The position numbers were made by a program, and so were the translations under genes. A stretch of DNA of 64,000 nucleotides, taken from contig CM041293.1 of assembly GCA_023052935.1 (NCBI GenBank), positions 151,093,474-151,157,473 on the forward strand, given 5' to 3'. Position 1 is the stretch's first letter. Every line of letters starts with the position of its first letter. The notes beneath the pieces are model-generated. The model was not told where the DNA came from. It saw only the letters and a list, made by a program, of their open reading frames with translations, and searched no databases. This document shows, one piece after another, positions 29,470 through 40,830 of the stretch. The stretch comes from Piezodorus guildinii (lineage: Eukaryota; Arthropoda; Insecta; Hemiptera; Pentatomidae).

Positions 29470-32273
29470 TTGCTGATCGTCTATTTGGGATGACAGAAGG
29501 TATAGGAAAAGTTGGGATTTGAATGAGGATAAAGAGGCAGCATGGCGGATGTGGATAGGTAGAGAATTCCAGAGTGTGGTAGAGCGAACAATAAAGGAAC
29601 GATCAAAAGTTTTGGTTCTGTGGGTAGGAAGATAAGGTCAGACTGTCGCGATCTAGTTTCAAGGGAGTGGACTGAGGATTTAAATTGAAGGAGACTGTGG
29701 ATATAGGAAGGATGCTGGGAGTTAATAGTTTGGTAGAGGTATGATCCAAGGAAATATTGTCTGCGGGTTGAGGGGAGGAGCCACTTTAATTCACCGTATA
29801 AGTGGGTAACATGAGACCTCCTTGAAGTACCGAAGACAAATCTCAAGGAAATGTTCATAATGCGCTTTAGTCTGCCTTCAAGCACAGCCGGGAGGCCGTC
29901 ATACACCGCACAACAATAGTCAAAGTGGGGGAAAATAAGTGAAGAAACGAGGAGCTTACGAGTGGATAGGGGAAGGAGATGACGGGAGCGATGGAAAAAT
30001 TTAAGAGTACTTATTGTTTTTCGGGAGATTTGGGCAATATGGGGTTTCCAGGAGAGGGATTGGTCGATGGTGATACCTAGGTTTTTGACAGTGGAACTGA
30101 ACGTAATTGGGTAATTATTAAGGATTAGATTTGGAAAATTGGAATTATATTTGAGAAGGGAATTGGAACCTATTACTATTGCTTGTGTCTTCATGGCATT
30201 TAGCTTAAGTTTATTCTGAATTCCCCAGGCGCTGATTCTATCCAGGTCCTCCTGAATCTTGGAAAATGCTAGTAATGTCTCAGATGGGGAGAAGGATAGG
30301 TAGATCTGGAAATCATCAGCGTACAAATGGTGGGAGCAATGATGAATAGATTTGGGAAGGTCATTGATGTAGGAATTAAAAAGGAGAGGAGATATACTTG
30401 AACCCTGGGCCACACCTGCCGAAAGGGCAAGAAAGGAAGATAGAGGATGATTAGGAATGGTGACAGCTTGGGTTCTACCAGAGAGAAATGAGTGAAACCA
30501 ACGAATAGTGCTGTTAGAAAAAGATAGGGAATGTAGTTTGGAGAAAAGGATGGAGTGGTCCATGGAGTCAAAAGCTTTTGAAAAGTCTAGAAGTATTAGT
30601 ACGGTCAGTTTCTTTTCATCCATAGCAGTATGTAAGTCGCTGGTGATTTTGAGGAGAGCGGATTGTGTGGAAAAACCAGGTCGGAAACCGGATTGGAGAG
30701 GATCAAGAAGTTTAGACTTTTCAAGGAAATTAGATAATTGAGATTGGACTATTCTTTCTAAAGGCTTGGAAAGGTTAGATAGAATGGAAATAGGGCGATA
30801 GTCTTTAGGAGATGTAGGATTAGAGGTTTTATTGATAGGATGGACTATTGCTTTTTTCCAAGTAGATGGAAATATAGAATTTTGGAGGGAAAAATTATAT
30901 ATGAATAGAAGAACTGGTAGGATTTCGGGAAGGCATAATTTTTATAATTTGACGGGTATTCCGTCAAATCTTATTGAGTTGGTATGGGATTTCATTACAG
31001 AGGAGATAAGGTCGGTTGGTGTGATATCGGAAAAATAAAAATTATCTGGATTAAATGATGTAACTGAAGAAAAATCGGAAGAATGTGGAGAATGATTATC
31101 AGAGGAGGAAGATGAAAAGTATACATTTAATTCATCTGGAGAGGTTTGATAGGATGGTGAGGAAGAGGATTTGCAAAGAGACAGTTGGCGAAGGAGTTGC
31201 CATTTTGACTTTGAATCGGGAGCAGAGGAGAGAGTTTCGTGAAAGTAATTAGATTTTGCTTGTCTAATTGTTGCCTGAGTCAGATTGCGGAGTGCCCTGA
31301 ATGCTTGATAGTCTTCCGTCAGTCTAGTACGTCTAAAGCGTCTACGGGCAGCCTCACGCCTCTTTTGTAAGTCTTTTATTTCTGGACTCATCCAAGGAGC
31401 AGGGCGGTGGCGGAAGGTACAGGTTTTGAGGGGAGCATGTTTGTCAAGGATACTGATAAGGTTAGAGGTGAGGATATCGACCATTGAATCTATAGAGGTA
31501 CAAGAATATATATCGTCCCACTTTAGGACTTCAAGATCGGATTGGATGATTTCACGGGTAAGGGAGTTGATATTACGGAAAGTTGTTGTTTTAGGAAGGA
31601 TTGTTGGAGTTTGGATATTGTATGAAATTTGTATTAGGTCATGACAGGATAAGAATGGGACTGGTAATTGAGATGAAGAGAGGAGGCTATGTGCTGAATC
31701 AATTACATGAAGGTCGAGCCAGGTATCTGAGCAATGAGTATGATGGGTGGAAGAAAAAGGTACAATAAAAAGATTAAGGGAAAAGAAGAGATTTTCGAGG
31801 TACAGTTTGTCATTGGAGTTGGAAAGGAAATTGGTGTTGAAGTCGCCGGATATTATAATATTGTTATAGAGAGGAACGTAGCTGTAGAGGGTAGTTTCAA
31901 AAGGAGCATCAAACGGAACTAAAGGAGGGCGATACACCACTGCAAATAAGAGAGGATGATTATTACAAATAATTTCAAGGATGATAAATTCAATATGAGG
32001 ATGATCGGATTGGGTTGAGACATCCAGGATACGCGATTTTAGGCTATTATGTACATAGAGACCGACTCCTCCGCCAGTGCGGCCTAATCGGTCATGACGT
32101 AAGAAGGAGTGGTCGGGTAAGGAAATATAAGAGGAGGGAATGTAGGGTTTAAGCCAAGTTTCTGATACTGCAATTATATGGTAAAAGTTCTGGGTAAAGT
32201 ATTGAAGGAATTCATCATAATGAGCGGGCAAGGATTGGGAGTTGACGTGACAAATATTTAGGATACTAGTCAT
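29470..32273 (-). pseudogene. CR1-like ORF2: endonuclease and RT, one stop, one frameshift
   Basis: Starting MTSILNICHVNSQSL at 32273. The endonuclease has SETWLKP, GGGVGLYV, SGDFNTNF and LDLHV motifs. A single TAA at 30942-30944 (about codon 444, after FDGIPVKL) interrupts the frame; the same frame then continues through DYRPISIL, QSGFRPGFST, LDFSKAFDSM, GVAQGSSISP and YADDFQIYLS (about codon 650). Relative to the 9057-9800 copy one base is missing near 29636, so the natural C-terminus is lost and a different one is read to 29481. Otherwise well preserved, so the element was active recently. Confidence 0.9.
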
Positions 32274-32550
32274 AGGAACGGGATGGGGAAAAACACTGAT
32301 GGTAGGTAAATGACGTAGCTAAATTTTGGTTAAATTTAAAGATTAAAAGAAAATAAATACAAAATAGAACAATCAAAAGTGTTGAGTGAAGAATACTTGA
32401 AAAATTAAATAAATAATGACTAATGAAGAAATCAAAAATTGTATAAAAATAAAAATATACCGTGACACTAAACATTAAACTCAGTAAATTACAAATAAAG
32501 TCCATGGTGTAAATCCGTTTGTAGCCAGAGAGTAGACGATAGTCAGGACG

Positions 32551-33498
32551 TCAGCCGAAGACCTCTAGGTCCTGTGCTCGGTCGATGAAGACCACCGGAT
32601 GTCCGTCGTCCTTACGACAGCGAACTCGGCCGGCTGAAAACCAAACATATTTTAGTTTTCCTGGCGATCTCTTCTGTCGGGCGAGCCAGTAAAGGTGTCT
32701 GTTTCCTGGAGACATTTCCTCGCTCAGGTATATACGGTGGCAATCATTGGATTCCCACCCGATGTCCAGCGTGGTGAAATCCCTTCTGACCTTTCTTTGC
32801 TTCACCAGCTCGTCCTCGTGATTTGCCTGACGAAACGGACAACGACAGGAGGTGTTCTTTCGTCACCCGGCTTCGATCTACGTCGTACCACCGTGTCCAG
32901 ATCCTCAGGAGAAATCTTCATACCTAGGCCGGCCGCCACACTGGTCACCAGAGCCGCAGGGGTTTCACCGGGACGGACCGGGATACCCCGAATTTCTAGA
33001 GACCTACGAAGTAGGCCCTGCTCGGCCTTATTAAGACGAACCTCGAGCTCACCTACTTTATTTTTTAAAGTCTTATTCTCTAGAGAGAGCTCTTCGATAT
33101 ATTTTGCCTGGCTTTCTAGATGGCTTTCTATTTTGGAGAGCCTCTCATTTAATTCAAAACTAAGTTCTCCATATTTTTCTAGAGAACCGCGCATGTTTTT
33201 AATTTCCTCGTTGACCTGGGATCCTTGACTGGTCACTGCTGACATTACATCGGCCAAGGTTGGCATACCCGATTTCTGCTCACTGATCTTGGAAGGAGAT
33301 GAGGGTTTATCAATTGTTTTTTTTTTCTGGGTCACATTTAGGGCACAGCCATGATTTTTTATTGACTCTCAGAGTTTCAATGTCTTTTTCTTTCAAATTA
33401 CAGCATTTGCCGTGATAAACAACACGGCATTTACTGCAATTTAAATTGCTTTTGTCGTCACGAGTGATGGCACATTCGCACAATGAACACTGAACCAT
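32551..33498 (-). pseudogene. CR1-like ORF1: PHD finger, coiled coil, FP-like C-domain
   Basis: The first 62 codons (33498-33310) form a PHD-type zinc finger (CSLCECAI, CSKCRVVYHGKCC, WLCPKC). The frame then shifts at a run of ten A (sense; T at 33318-33327) into a segment with a long coiled coil (EKYGELSFELNERLSKIESH, KNKVGELEVRLNKAEQ) and VVRFVRQ. A second shift near 32810 leads into the final 84 codons (RRDFTTLDIGW, YLSEEMSPGNRHLYWLARQK, YVWFSAGRVRCRKDDG), which resemble the C-terminal RNA-binding module of CR1/L2 ORF1 proteins. The protein would bind element RNA and form trimers or multimers through the coiled coil. Confidence 0.8.
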
Positions 33499-33721
33499 TT
33501 TTTAAATTAAGTTGAGAAAATAAAGTTATAAAAAAACAAACAGTACTCACAGCAGAGATAATAAGATAAACAGTAACAGGTGTCCTTAATGCCTTAGAGG
33601 TTAGGGATTATTGGACGAGCTAGCCGCTGTATCTCAGTAAACAAATTAAATGAATAAATCTGAGAAGCTCAAATGACGAGGGTATTAGCGATGTTGACTG
33701 AACGAAGGCTCAAGCCAGACT

Positions 33722-34032
33722 GAGTCTAATCAAAATCGTTAGTTTTTGAGTGAATCGTAATAAGATGCAAAATGTATAGTATAAAGTAGCATTTTCAGGC
33801 GGCCGATTACACTGTAAAAGTTGCTGTAACATCTTTTGTGTATAGTCCTAAATATGAAATTTCAGTTTCTTACGACTTCTCGTTTTGGCGTTAGACTTAC
33901 ACACACACGGACTCACACTTGTGGGACTCGGTTATTTGGACTCAAGGGACCCTTTCCGTTGAAAACTAGAATACCAACGATCGCAATACTTTTCTTGCTA
34001 TATATTTCATATATAGGTAAGTGAAAGTAAAA
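33722..34032 (+). repeat. Main interspersed repeat, copy 7, right part
   Basis: Continuation of the copy at 28070-29141 after the CR1-like insertion, ending CATATATAGGTAAGTGAAAG. It includes a short CACACACGG microsatellite region. Confidence 0.75.
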
Positions 34033-34139
34033 ATTCATGAAAATTTGTCGAGCTGGAAGAGTATGACCACAAACATTTGTGATTCGAGATTTTTATTTAT
34101 TAGATTAAGTGATTAAGAAAAATTAGTGAGGCAATAAAA

Positions 34140-34860
34140 TAATAAAAGAAATAGGACTCGAATTAAATACCGATAAGACGAAATAAATGTATGATTAGTA
34201 GCAGAAATGGTGGCGATCTTGGTTATATTAATATATCAGGGCATACTTTTGAACACGTAGGGAATTCAAGTATTTAGGTTCAATGATAACACGAAAAAAT
34301 GAAATCCAGGAAGAAATAAAGGCCCGGTTAAAGGTGGAAAATGCGTGTTATTATTCGGTTGCTGAGCTCCCGTCTTCTCTCTAAAAACTTAAAGATTCGA
34401 ATTTATAAAAACTATTATTCTTCCAGCGGTTCTTTACGGAAGTGAAACGTGGCCGCTTACTTTAAAGGATGAACAACGGCTCAAGGTTTTCAAAAATAAG
34501 GTACTGCGTAAAATATTTGGTCCGAAGAGAGACGAGGCCACTGGGGAGTTTGGAAGGTTGCACAACGCGGAATTGCGGAGCTTGTATCCTGTGAATATAA
34601 TTGAGTTGATAGCATCGCGAAGACTCAAATGGGCGCGTAAAGTTGTTGGGCTCGGTGAGGAACGGATTTCAAGGAAGTTGGTATTCGCTGAACCGACTGG
34701 TAGACGTCCGAAAGGTAGGCCGAAGCGTCGATGGGAGGATTGCGTTAAGACTGATCTCGGGGGCTTGGGCTTGACTGGCGAACATTGGACGAGTCCAGTG
34801 CAGGCGAAGTTTGGTGGTATTGGAATCGAACCTTCGGTTTCGGTAAGCCTATTATAATTA
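34140..34860 (+). pseudogene. RTE-type RT C-terminal fragment to 3' end
   Basis: Collinear with 28309-28985 in opposite orientation. LNTDKTK, KYLGSMITRKN, GSETWPLTLKDEQ and GRRPKGRPKRRWEDCVKTDL are readable, with a few frame breaks in the first half. The last 99 codons (34558-34857) are open. The sense 3' end is GGTAAGCCTATTATAATTAT. Confidence 0.8.
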
Positions 34861-34999
34861 TTAATAAAATAATAAAAGGTCCCTCTACAGATTTTTTTGG
34901 AGCGATATAATAAACGAGACCAGAAATAGATAAAGCCATTTAACCATAAAACTGGGGCTTAGTAACACGCTTTTTTCAAAACACTCAAAACTAAAACTT

Positions 35000-35260
35000 C
35001 GACAGGAATCAAATGGAATACTTATTTTCTAAAACCTATTTGGTCTTAAGGATCTATTGGAAAGCTAAATAGACTCACATTAACAAACTTTAAATCTTTC
35101 AGGCTAAAACATTTTAAAAAATTACAAAAGCACCTTGCTGACCTTCATATGTCAACTGTAAATAAACACATACAAAACTATAAAAGTTTCTACGACAAAC
35201 TACAAGGACAGATGAGAACAAAGATTTTAAGCAAAAAAAAAATACATTGCAAACCTTTTG
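35000..35260 (+). pseudogene. Jockey-type RT C-terminal remnant
   Basis: Readable pieces in order are LKPIWS, FRLKHFKKLQKH, LADLHMSTVNKHIQNYKSF and YDKLQG. These match the end of Jockey RTs (RPIWTYG, ...DLxMxxVxxxIxxxxxxxYxKL). Frames change between pieces. Confidence 0.55.
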
Positions 35261-36046
35261 TAGTAACCTTTTTATTTCCCCTAACTAGATTCTAAATTAT
35301 TTATAATAATAGGATAAACATCCCAGAGCCTTGAAAAGATAATCACCTGTACGTACGCAAGTAGGTTGATAATCGTGAGGGAGAAAAATACAAGAACTTT
35401 TTTCTAAACTAAATTTCAAAAATGAGTGCGTAGTTGAAAGTAATTTTTAGCCTAATGCTTTGCTTAATTTTTTTTTTATCTTTTATTATTAGTTTCGAAA
35501 ATTCTTTGAAGGGGCACCGCCTCCCCTGTATAACCATGAGTTCTAGACGTTTGTTGAACCTACAACTACAACAATAAATACAGAAAATGCTATAAAAATG
35601 TACTAGGCCACATATCATAATTCTTATTATAATTATTTAGCAGTGGCGTCACTTGAGTACCCGTTCTTTGTAATTTATTACATTTTTTAAATATCATGAT
35701 GACGATTCAACACACATGAATGGCAGAGTATTGGTAAAATAGTAGAGAACGAAAACAAAGCACTAGTCCAGATATGTCCAATGCTGACAACTGGTTATCA
35801 GACTTCCCGGCAACATTCCTTCCCCCGTCCACAATATCCCATTGTTCTTCATCTGCATAAAAGATTCTTTTGATTGGATTCGTCCAGCAAAGAGGACATT
35901 GGCATTAGGGCAAGGTACAGATACTGGCGAGGACAGCGGTTTTATATATTTTTTTTCCTGAACACTGTCTATATACACATAAACATAAAAATTAAGATCA
36001 TGGTTGACAGTAAAAATAATTTCTAACATCGCCTATTATCTTAATA
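35261..36046. other. Unassigned, with a GC-richer coding-like patch
   Basis: 35763-35930 is richer in GC than its surroundings. The minus strand reads CPLCWTNPIKRIFYADEEQW and GRNVAGKSDNQLSALDISGL without stops in that stretch. I do not recognise a family. It may be a relic of a transposon or host exon. The remaining sequence shows nothing. Confidence 0.3.
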
Positions 36047-36231
36047 CCGTAAAATGAAGTGAATAGGAACTCTCTATGGTATCTTGAGCAATATAACAAA
36101 TATATTTTTTATCTCAATTAATTGAAAAATACATCAAATCTTAGGTCCACATCCCTCTATTACATAGATAACCATACATACTGGGTGTGTGTTTTAAATA
36201 GTAGTTTAAAAAAAAAAAAAAAAAAAAAGAT

Positions 36232-36264
<33 letters not shown>

Positions 36265-37257
36265 TACTGTTCACATTCACCCCACAGTAGGGGTGAATAG
36301 AACGACATTGACAATGTTATTGTGTTCTCATTTACAACATCTTGGATGAATGAGAACAGTTTAAAATGCTTATTAAATTACTTTTTCTAAATGAAATCTT
36401 TTAAAAATAGAAAATAGGTCACTTTATTCACTTATATTCTAGATATTAGGACTCTTATATTCTAAAGCATCACGCTTCTGTAGGAAGAAGAAGAAGTAGC
36501 AGTAAATGATGTATGCACTTAGATCATTGATAAATGAAGCAGACCCCAAGAATCTGGTAGATTTAGAATATCCGATTCGCTCTTTCGACTTCAATATAAC
36601 TTCACAAGGGTTAAAATAAGCTTCCTCTTAAGTTGGGACAAACCTATAACTTTGCTTGATTCTTTTGTACAACAAACCGATGTATCTTCCATCATCAGGT
36701 TCTAAAATCTTACAAGCATAAAGTCGAAAATTCTCAGTGTTTTTTTCAAATACTTTAATAAGTAAAAATTCGCCACTTGAAATTTCATAATTTGTGGATA
36801 ATGATTCAAATCCAGGTTCTTCTTCAGATGTGATGGCAACACCAACTCAGCATCACTGTCTTGCAAAGAATATTTATCTGATGTGTCTTCCGACATAAAA
36901 CAGCTGTGTTCACAATCACCCTACACTCCAGAAAATGTGGATGCCAAAACCTAAAAAATCTGTTGCTAAGAAACTGTTTCAAATAATATATAGAGCAAGG
37001 AATTTTATGCAAGAAGACAATTTGAAGAACTCTAAACAGATACACACATACAGACAACAGTTTAATACTTAAAACAGTCACAGGTTTAACTGTTAAGTCC
37101 AATGTACTTGCAACAAATCAAAACCATAAAATCGAATTGCTTACCGAGTGGCCAACCAATAACAACATTGATTCTTATAGGGTAAAGTGGCTTTCACTCA
37201 ACTTTTAAATAATATTGAAGTTTTGTTCCCATTCACCCCACTGTTCCTATTTTACGG
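36047..37257 (-). mobile_element. TA-flanked DNA transposon with CCGTAAAAT ends
   Basis: The ends are inverted repeats beginning CCGTAAAATGAAGTGAATAG (36047) and, as complement of the right end, CCGTAAAATAGGAACAGTGG (37257). Both sides are flanked by TA (36045-36046, 37258-37259). A TA duplication fits the Tc1/mariner/pogo superfamily. A partial inner repeat of the terminal motif (GTGAATAGAAC near 36292) suggests another insertion or duplication inside. It carries the coding remnant described at 36500-36900. Confidence 0.6.
36500..36900 (-). pseudogene. Transposon-encoded protein C-terminal remnant
   Basis: The minus strand reads SEDTSDKYSLQDSDAELV (36895-36840). After one frameshift it continues EEEPGFESLSTNYEISSGEF, LLIKVFEKNTENFRLYACKI, LEPDDGRYIGLLYKRIKQSY and RFVPT, with a stop, then EEAYFNP. 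The pattern (acidic tail, then a small beta-rich domain with FLLIKVF and YRFV) recalls C-terminal modules of uncharacterised arthropod transposon proteins. I cannot name the domain. The acidic segment and domain are in sense with the element. Confidence 0.4.
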
Positions 37258-37880
37258 TACCTAGTTTTATTTGTTCATTTTATTGGATCAGGATTCCGCT
37301 ACGAACAAAGAAAAAAAATCTTATATAGTCGATCCACAACTAATAAGAGATGTAATTCCCCTATAATTCGGTTATTATTGAAGAAAAAATTTAAAGTGTT
37401 CTAAAGGAATTTAAAAAAAAAAATAGCTTAAAGTATCTTTTTCCTATCGAGATGTAGTGCATGTAATTCTCTGAAATTAAATAGTTTCACAATGACAAAT
37501 GGCTCAATAAATGGTCACTCTGACTTGCATTAGTTAAATAAAATAAATATGCATTGGTTGGTATTTGCAAATATATAAATATAAAAATTTAATAATGACC
37601 TTTTTCGCTCCGAATAATGTATATAGAACTGTTTGTTCCATTCAGTAAGTTGTAAGATTTTTTTAATAACGCCCCGTTAGAAAATCGTTGAATTTTTTTT
37701 TGTTTAATTTATTAATTGATATTTACAACTTTATAGGAAAAAATAGAACAAGTAAATGTGAAAAAAAATTAACAATTGGCTTGATAAACTCTTGTGAAGA
37801 AGCTGCCCAGTGGTTTAAGCACTTCAATGTTTATTTTCTTTTCTTTTATAATTTTTTAGGAAGTTTTACTTAATATTTCA
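37258..37880. other. AT-rich sequence, nothing recognised
   Basis: No supported gene or repeat. Short open stretches are hydrophobic and low-complexity. Confidence 0.4.
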
Positions 37881-38141
37881 CACTCAAAAAATACACTCTT
37901 TAACTTCCTTTTATTACACATTTATTTTTCTGCACAATTTATTACATAGTTTTTCTACGTTTCGGGGTTCTTTCCCCATTATCAAAACTTTTTTTAAAAA
38001 CACTTTTTAGCACACAATACATTATATTAAATTTCTAACTTACTGCTATTCGTCCACTTTGAAGTTCATTGGCTTACTGTTTCTATTATTTCTAATTTTA
38101 AACTTTTAATAAAAGGAGGTTAAGGAGTGCATTTTTGAGTG
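37881..38141. repeat. Short inverted-repeat element with Penelope-like motif
   Basis: Arms at 37881-37916 (CACTCAAAAAATACACTCTT...) and 38106-38141 are inverted and imperfect. On the minus strand 37988-37953 reads TTGATAATGGGG, a loop, CCCCGAAACGTAG: a hairpin followed by GAAACG, like the motif in the inverted repeat at 59551-60893. Such motifs are typical of Penelope-like element ends. A partial copy lies at 12118-12195. Confidence 0.55.
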
Positions 38142-38177
38142 TTCAATGTTTATGTCATTGAGACCACTGTCTTTTCA

Positions 38178-38225
38178 GGCACCTCAGAGGATTATCGGGA
38201 ATAGGTGGAGATGATGTTGAAATTT
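38178..38225 (-). pseudogene. Tiny Jockey RT 3' fragment
   Basis: The minus strand encodes IPDNPLRCLKRQW-like residues, matching the SIPDNPPRRLKRRW end of the Jockey pieces at 27660 and 50995. Only about 48 bp. Confidence 0.45.
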
Positions 38226-38744
38226 TAAATTGAAATCTCGAGATTACACCCATCATAGAACGAAAAAAAAGGATGAAATTTTGATGAGTTTCTGTCCCTT
38301 TCTCAAGGATAATTTATTTTCTGTCCTTTGAAAATGAATTCACTTTGACTGGTGGCGAACTCGTTTGAATGGTGAAAGTCACATAAAAAGACAGTAAGAT
38401 AAGGAAATTTAGCAAAAATAAATAAGCAAGAGATCTTTCTTTTCAATCGCTTCATTTGACGTCGAAACAGATGTATTCTAGATTCGTAAGCTAAAATCGA
38501 GATGTTAAAAAAAAAATAATTTGTTTCAGTCCTTTATTAATTAATTAAATAATAAGATGCATGAAAATAAAGATCGTTCTTCAACCAAATATTTTTATTA
38601 TTATTTCTTTGATATAAAATACAATTAATACTCAAACTATAGTCCATTGTTATCTACTGTTATTAGCCGTCTACCTACCCCACAATGATACCATTCTCTT
38701 GAATGGCTGTTAAAGAATCCTTGGGCCGCAATTTTAACTTCTAA

Positions 38745-39075
38745 AAAATAATAAAATTCTTTTCCTTGAAGGAAATGGGCCAGTAGTAGGAATATATGGC
38801 GGTCTGGACTATATTGTGGATGAGGCAGGAGTTCGAACCCAGAAAGTTCTTGAAACTTTTATTTGGTTCGAAGAAAAGTGTGAAGACGAGCACTATCTTG
38901 TTGGAAAAAAACTTCGTTTCGGTTGATCAAATAAGGATAACGCTCTGATATCTTCACAGTCGAGTTCATAAATCATAGCGCATCTATTAGGAACAAATTC
39001 GTGATGGATAACACCTTTAAATTTCTAAAAAGCGTAAAGCATGGTCTTTTTTTTTCATATTGCATCCTTTCAACA
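38745..39075 (-). pseudogene. mariner transposase catalytic-domain remnant
   Basis: The minus strand gives KTMLYAF, then FKGVIHHEFVPNR, then FFQQDSARLHTF (second catalytic Asp region) and GFELLPHPQYSPD (third Asp region), with stops and frameshifts between. This order is specific for mariner transposases. The helix-turn-helix part is not present. Confidence 0.7.
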
Positions 39076-39446
39076 ACCAAAAAATCAATTTGACCTCGAT
39101 CTAACCTTGCTGACGGGTATTCGGAGAACTCCAGGATATTCCGACTAGTTCTTCACGTATATGAGGCCCGTCAGCCAACTTGTACCACTCACAAAAGAGT
39201 GTGTCAGAGCGATGACCCTACCCTATACTTTATCGAGAATCTAGGTGTAGAATTGTACTGCCTACACTGTCTGTCCGCTAAAAAAAATAAAATAAATAAA
39301 TAAATTTAAAAACAGTCTGCGCTATGAAAAAGGATCTTCTTTAAATTTAAAATATTTTCAAAAAATATAAAAATAATAGAGCCTATATATCTGCGATATA
39401 TCTTTGGCCACTCTACAAAAGAAGTCTTTGATACATTTTTTCTCTC
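39076..39446. other. Unassigned spacer
   Basis: 39105-39300 is GC-richer (GAGGCCCGTCAGCCAACTTG) and ends in AAATAAAATAAATAAATAAA, which could be the A-rich tail of a retroelement. The family is not identified. Confidence 0.35.
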
Positions 39447-39744
39447 AGATCCGAACTTGAAACGACCTGCACCGAGCTGATAATAGAATGAAAAATATTT
39501 ATAACAAATTTAGTACATTAGGAAATATGTTAAGAATGGGTTGCCTAAAAAAATCCTGGACAGACTATTTTTATGTATTTTTTAAAATTATTTTTAATTA
39601 AATGTTGCAACATCATGATAATAAGAAAACTTTTACCCTGATTTAAAGTATCAAAGGTATAGAATGTGCAGCCGTTGGGTTGCCTAATCTTTTCCTGGGA
39701 AAACTATCGGTTGTCAGGTAAAAGCGGGTATTTCGATATCATTT
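39447..39744 (+). repeat. Partial copy of the long-TIR element
   Basis: Matches the left 300 bp of the element at 40066-40830 (CCGAACTTGAAACGACCTGC, GTATAGAATGTGCAGCCGTT). Its right half is replaced by the Jockey fragment that starts at 39745. Confidence 0.75.
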
Positions 39745-40060
39745 ATCGTTTTCGGCTACTCCAACACTTACTAGACAGAAGCTCAAACCTTTCACTTAAC
39801 TACAAAAGACTCAATTACTTGACAATCATAAGGATCTGGACTACGGAGTTGAGCTTTGGAGTTCTACTAAACCATAAAATTCTTCCCATATCCAATCCTT
39901 ACAATCCAAAATCCTTCGTAAAATCCTCAACGCTCCTTACTTTGTCACGAATAAAATCATTCATAAAGACCTTCATGTTCACATGTAGCTGATTTTGCCC
40001 GTACCAGTTATCATTCCTTCCACAAAAAACTCTATTCCCTCTCTAATCCGCTAGTTTATA
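39745..40060 (+). pseudogene. Jockey-type RT fragment between repeat copies
   Basis: CGTTTTCGGCTACTCCAACA onward is collinear with 11100-11400. It encodes the LLQHLLDR, KRLNYLTIIR and LQSKILRKIL blocks with breaks. Confidence 0.65.
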
Positions 40061-40065
40061 GAAGA

Positions 40066-40830
40066 AGATCCGAACTTGAAACGATCTGCACCGAGCTGAT
40101 AATAGAATGAAACATATTCTATAACAAATTTAGTATATTAGAAAATATGTTAAGAATAGGTTGCCTAAAAAAATCCTGGACAGGCTATATTTAATTATTT
40201 AAAAAAAAAAGTTTAAATTAAATGATGCATAAGATAAGAAAACTTTTACCCTGATTTAAAGTATCAAAGGTATAGAATGTGCAGCCGTTGGGTTGCCTAA
40301 TCTTTTCCTGGGAAAACTATCGGTTGCCAGGTAAAAGCGGGTATTTCGATATCAGTTATCTGCACCGGCTTGATAATAGAAAAAGAAATATCAATATAAG
40401 CGTTGTTTTATTGCAAACACATTGATATAGGGTTGCCTGCAAAAAACTTGGTCCTAATCTGAGTTGTCGAATTTTAAAGATTAAATTTTAACGCGAGTGG
40501 AAATGCGTGATCCGAGTACAGCGTGTAATAATGACACAACATTGCAGCCGCACGTAATCGGACATTGAATATAAGAAAGTTTGATATCCCATATAAAATT
40601 ACAGCACCATTTTTTACACAAATACCAAATTACAGGGTAAAACTTTTCTTATTATCATGATGTTGCAACATTTAATTAAAAATAATTTTTTTAAAAATAA
40701 TTAAAAATAGTCTGTCCAGGATTTTTTTAGGCAACCCATTCTTAACATATTTTCTAATATACTAAATTTGATATAGAATATGTTTTATTCTATTATCAGC
40801 TCGGTGCAGGTCGTTTCAAGTTCGGATTTT
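40066..40830. mobile_element. Non-autonomous element with about 190-bp inverted ends
   Basis: The left arm 40066-40253 (AGATCCGAACTTGAAACGAT...) and right arm 40634-40830 are inverted copies, including GATAATAGAATG, GGTTGCCTAAAAAAATCCTG and TAAGAAAACTTTTACCCTG. The 380-bp middle has no open frame. Superfamily unknown because the target duplication is not clear. Confidence 0.8.

Larger units (their letters stand above)
29142..33721 (-). mobile_element. Nearly full-length CR1/L2-like non-LTR retrotransposon
   Basis: 4.58 kb inserted in copy 7 of the main repeat, which fixes both ends. Sense order: 5' UTR (33721-33499), ORF1 (33498-32551), spacer, ORF2 (32273 to about 29470), 3' UTR with TTATTCTTAGGGGACCTAGT, and a TTCTA pentamer tail (29142-29163). 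A microsatellite-like tail instead of poly(A), a PHD-type ORF1 and an ORF2 without RNase H fit the CR1/L2 group. It carries a few inactivating changes: two frame breaks in ORF1, one stop and one frameshift in ORF2. Confidence 0.9.

Noticed and set aside
32266..32505. 79-codon frame between CR1-like ORF1 and ORF2 as an extra ORF
   Set aside because: It overlaps the start of ORF2, is hydrophobic and AT-driven, and has no counterpart in related elements that I can see.
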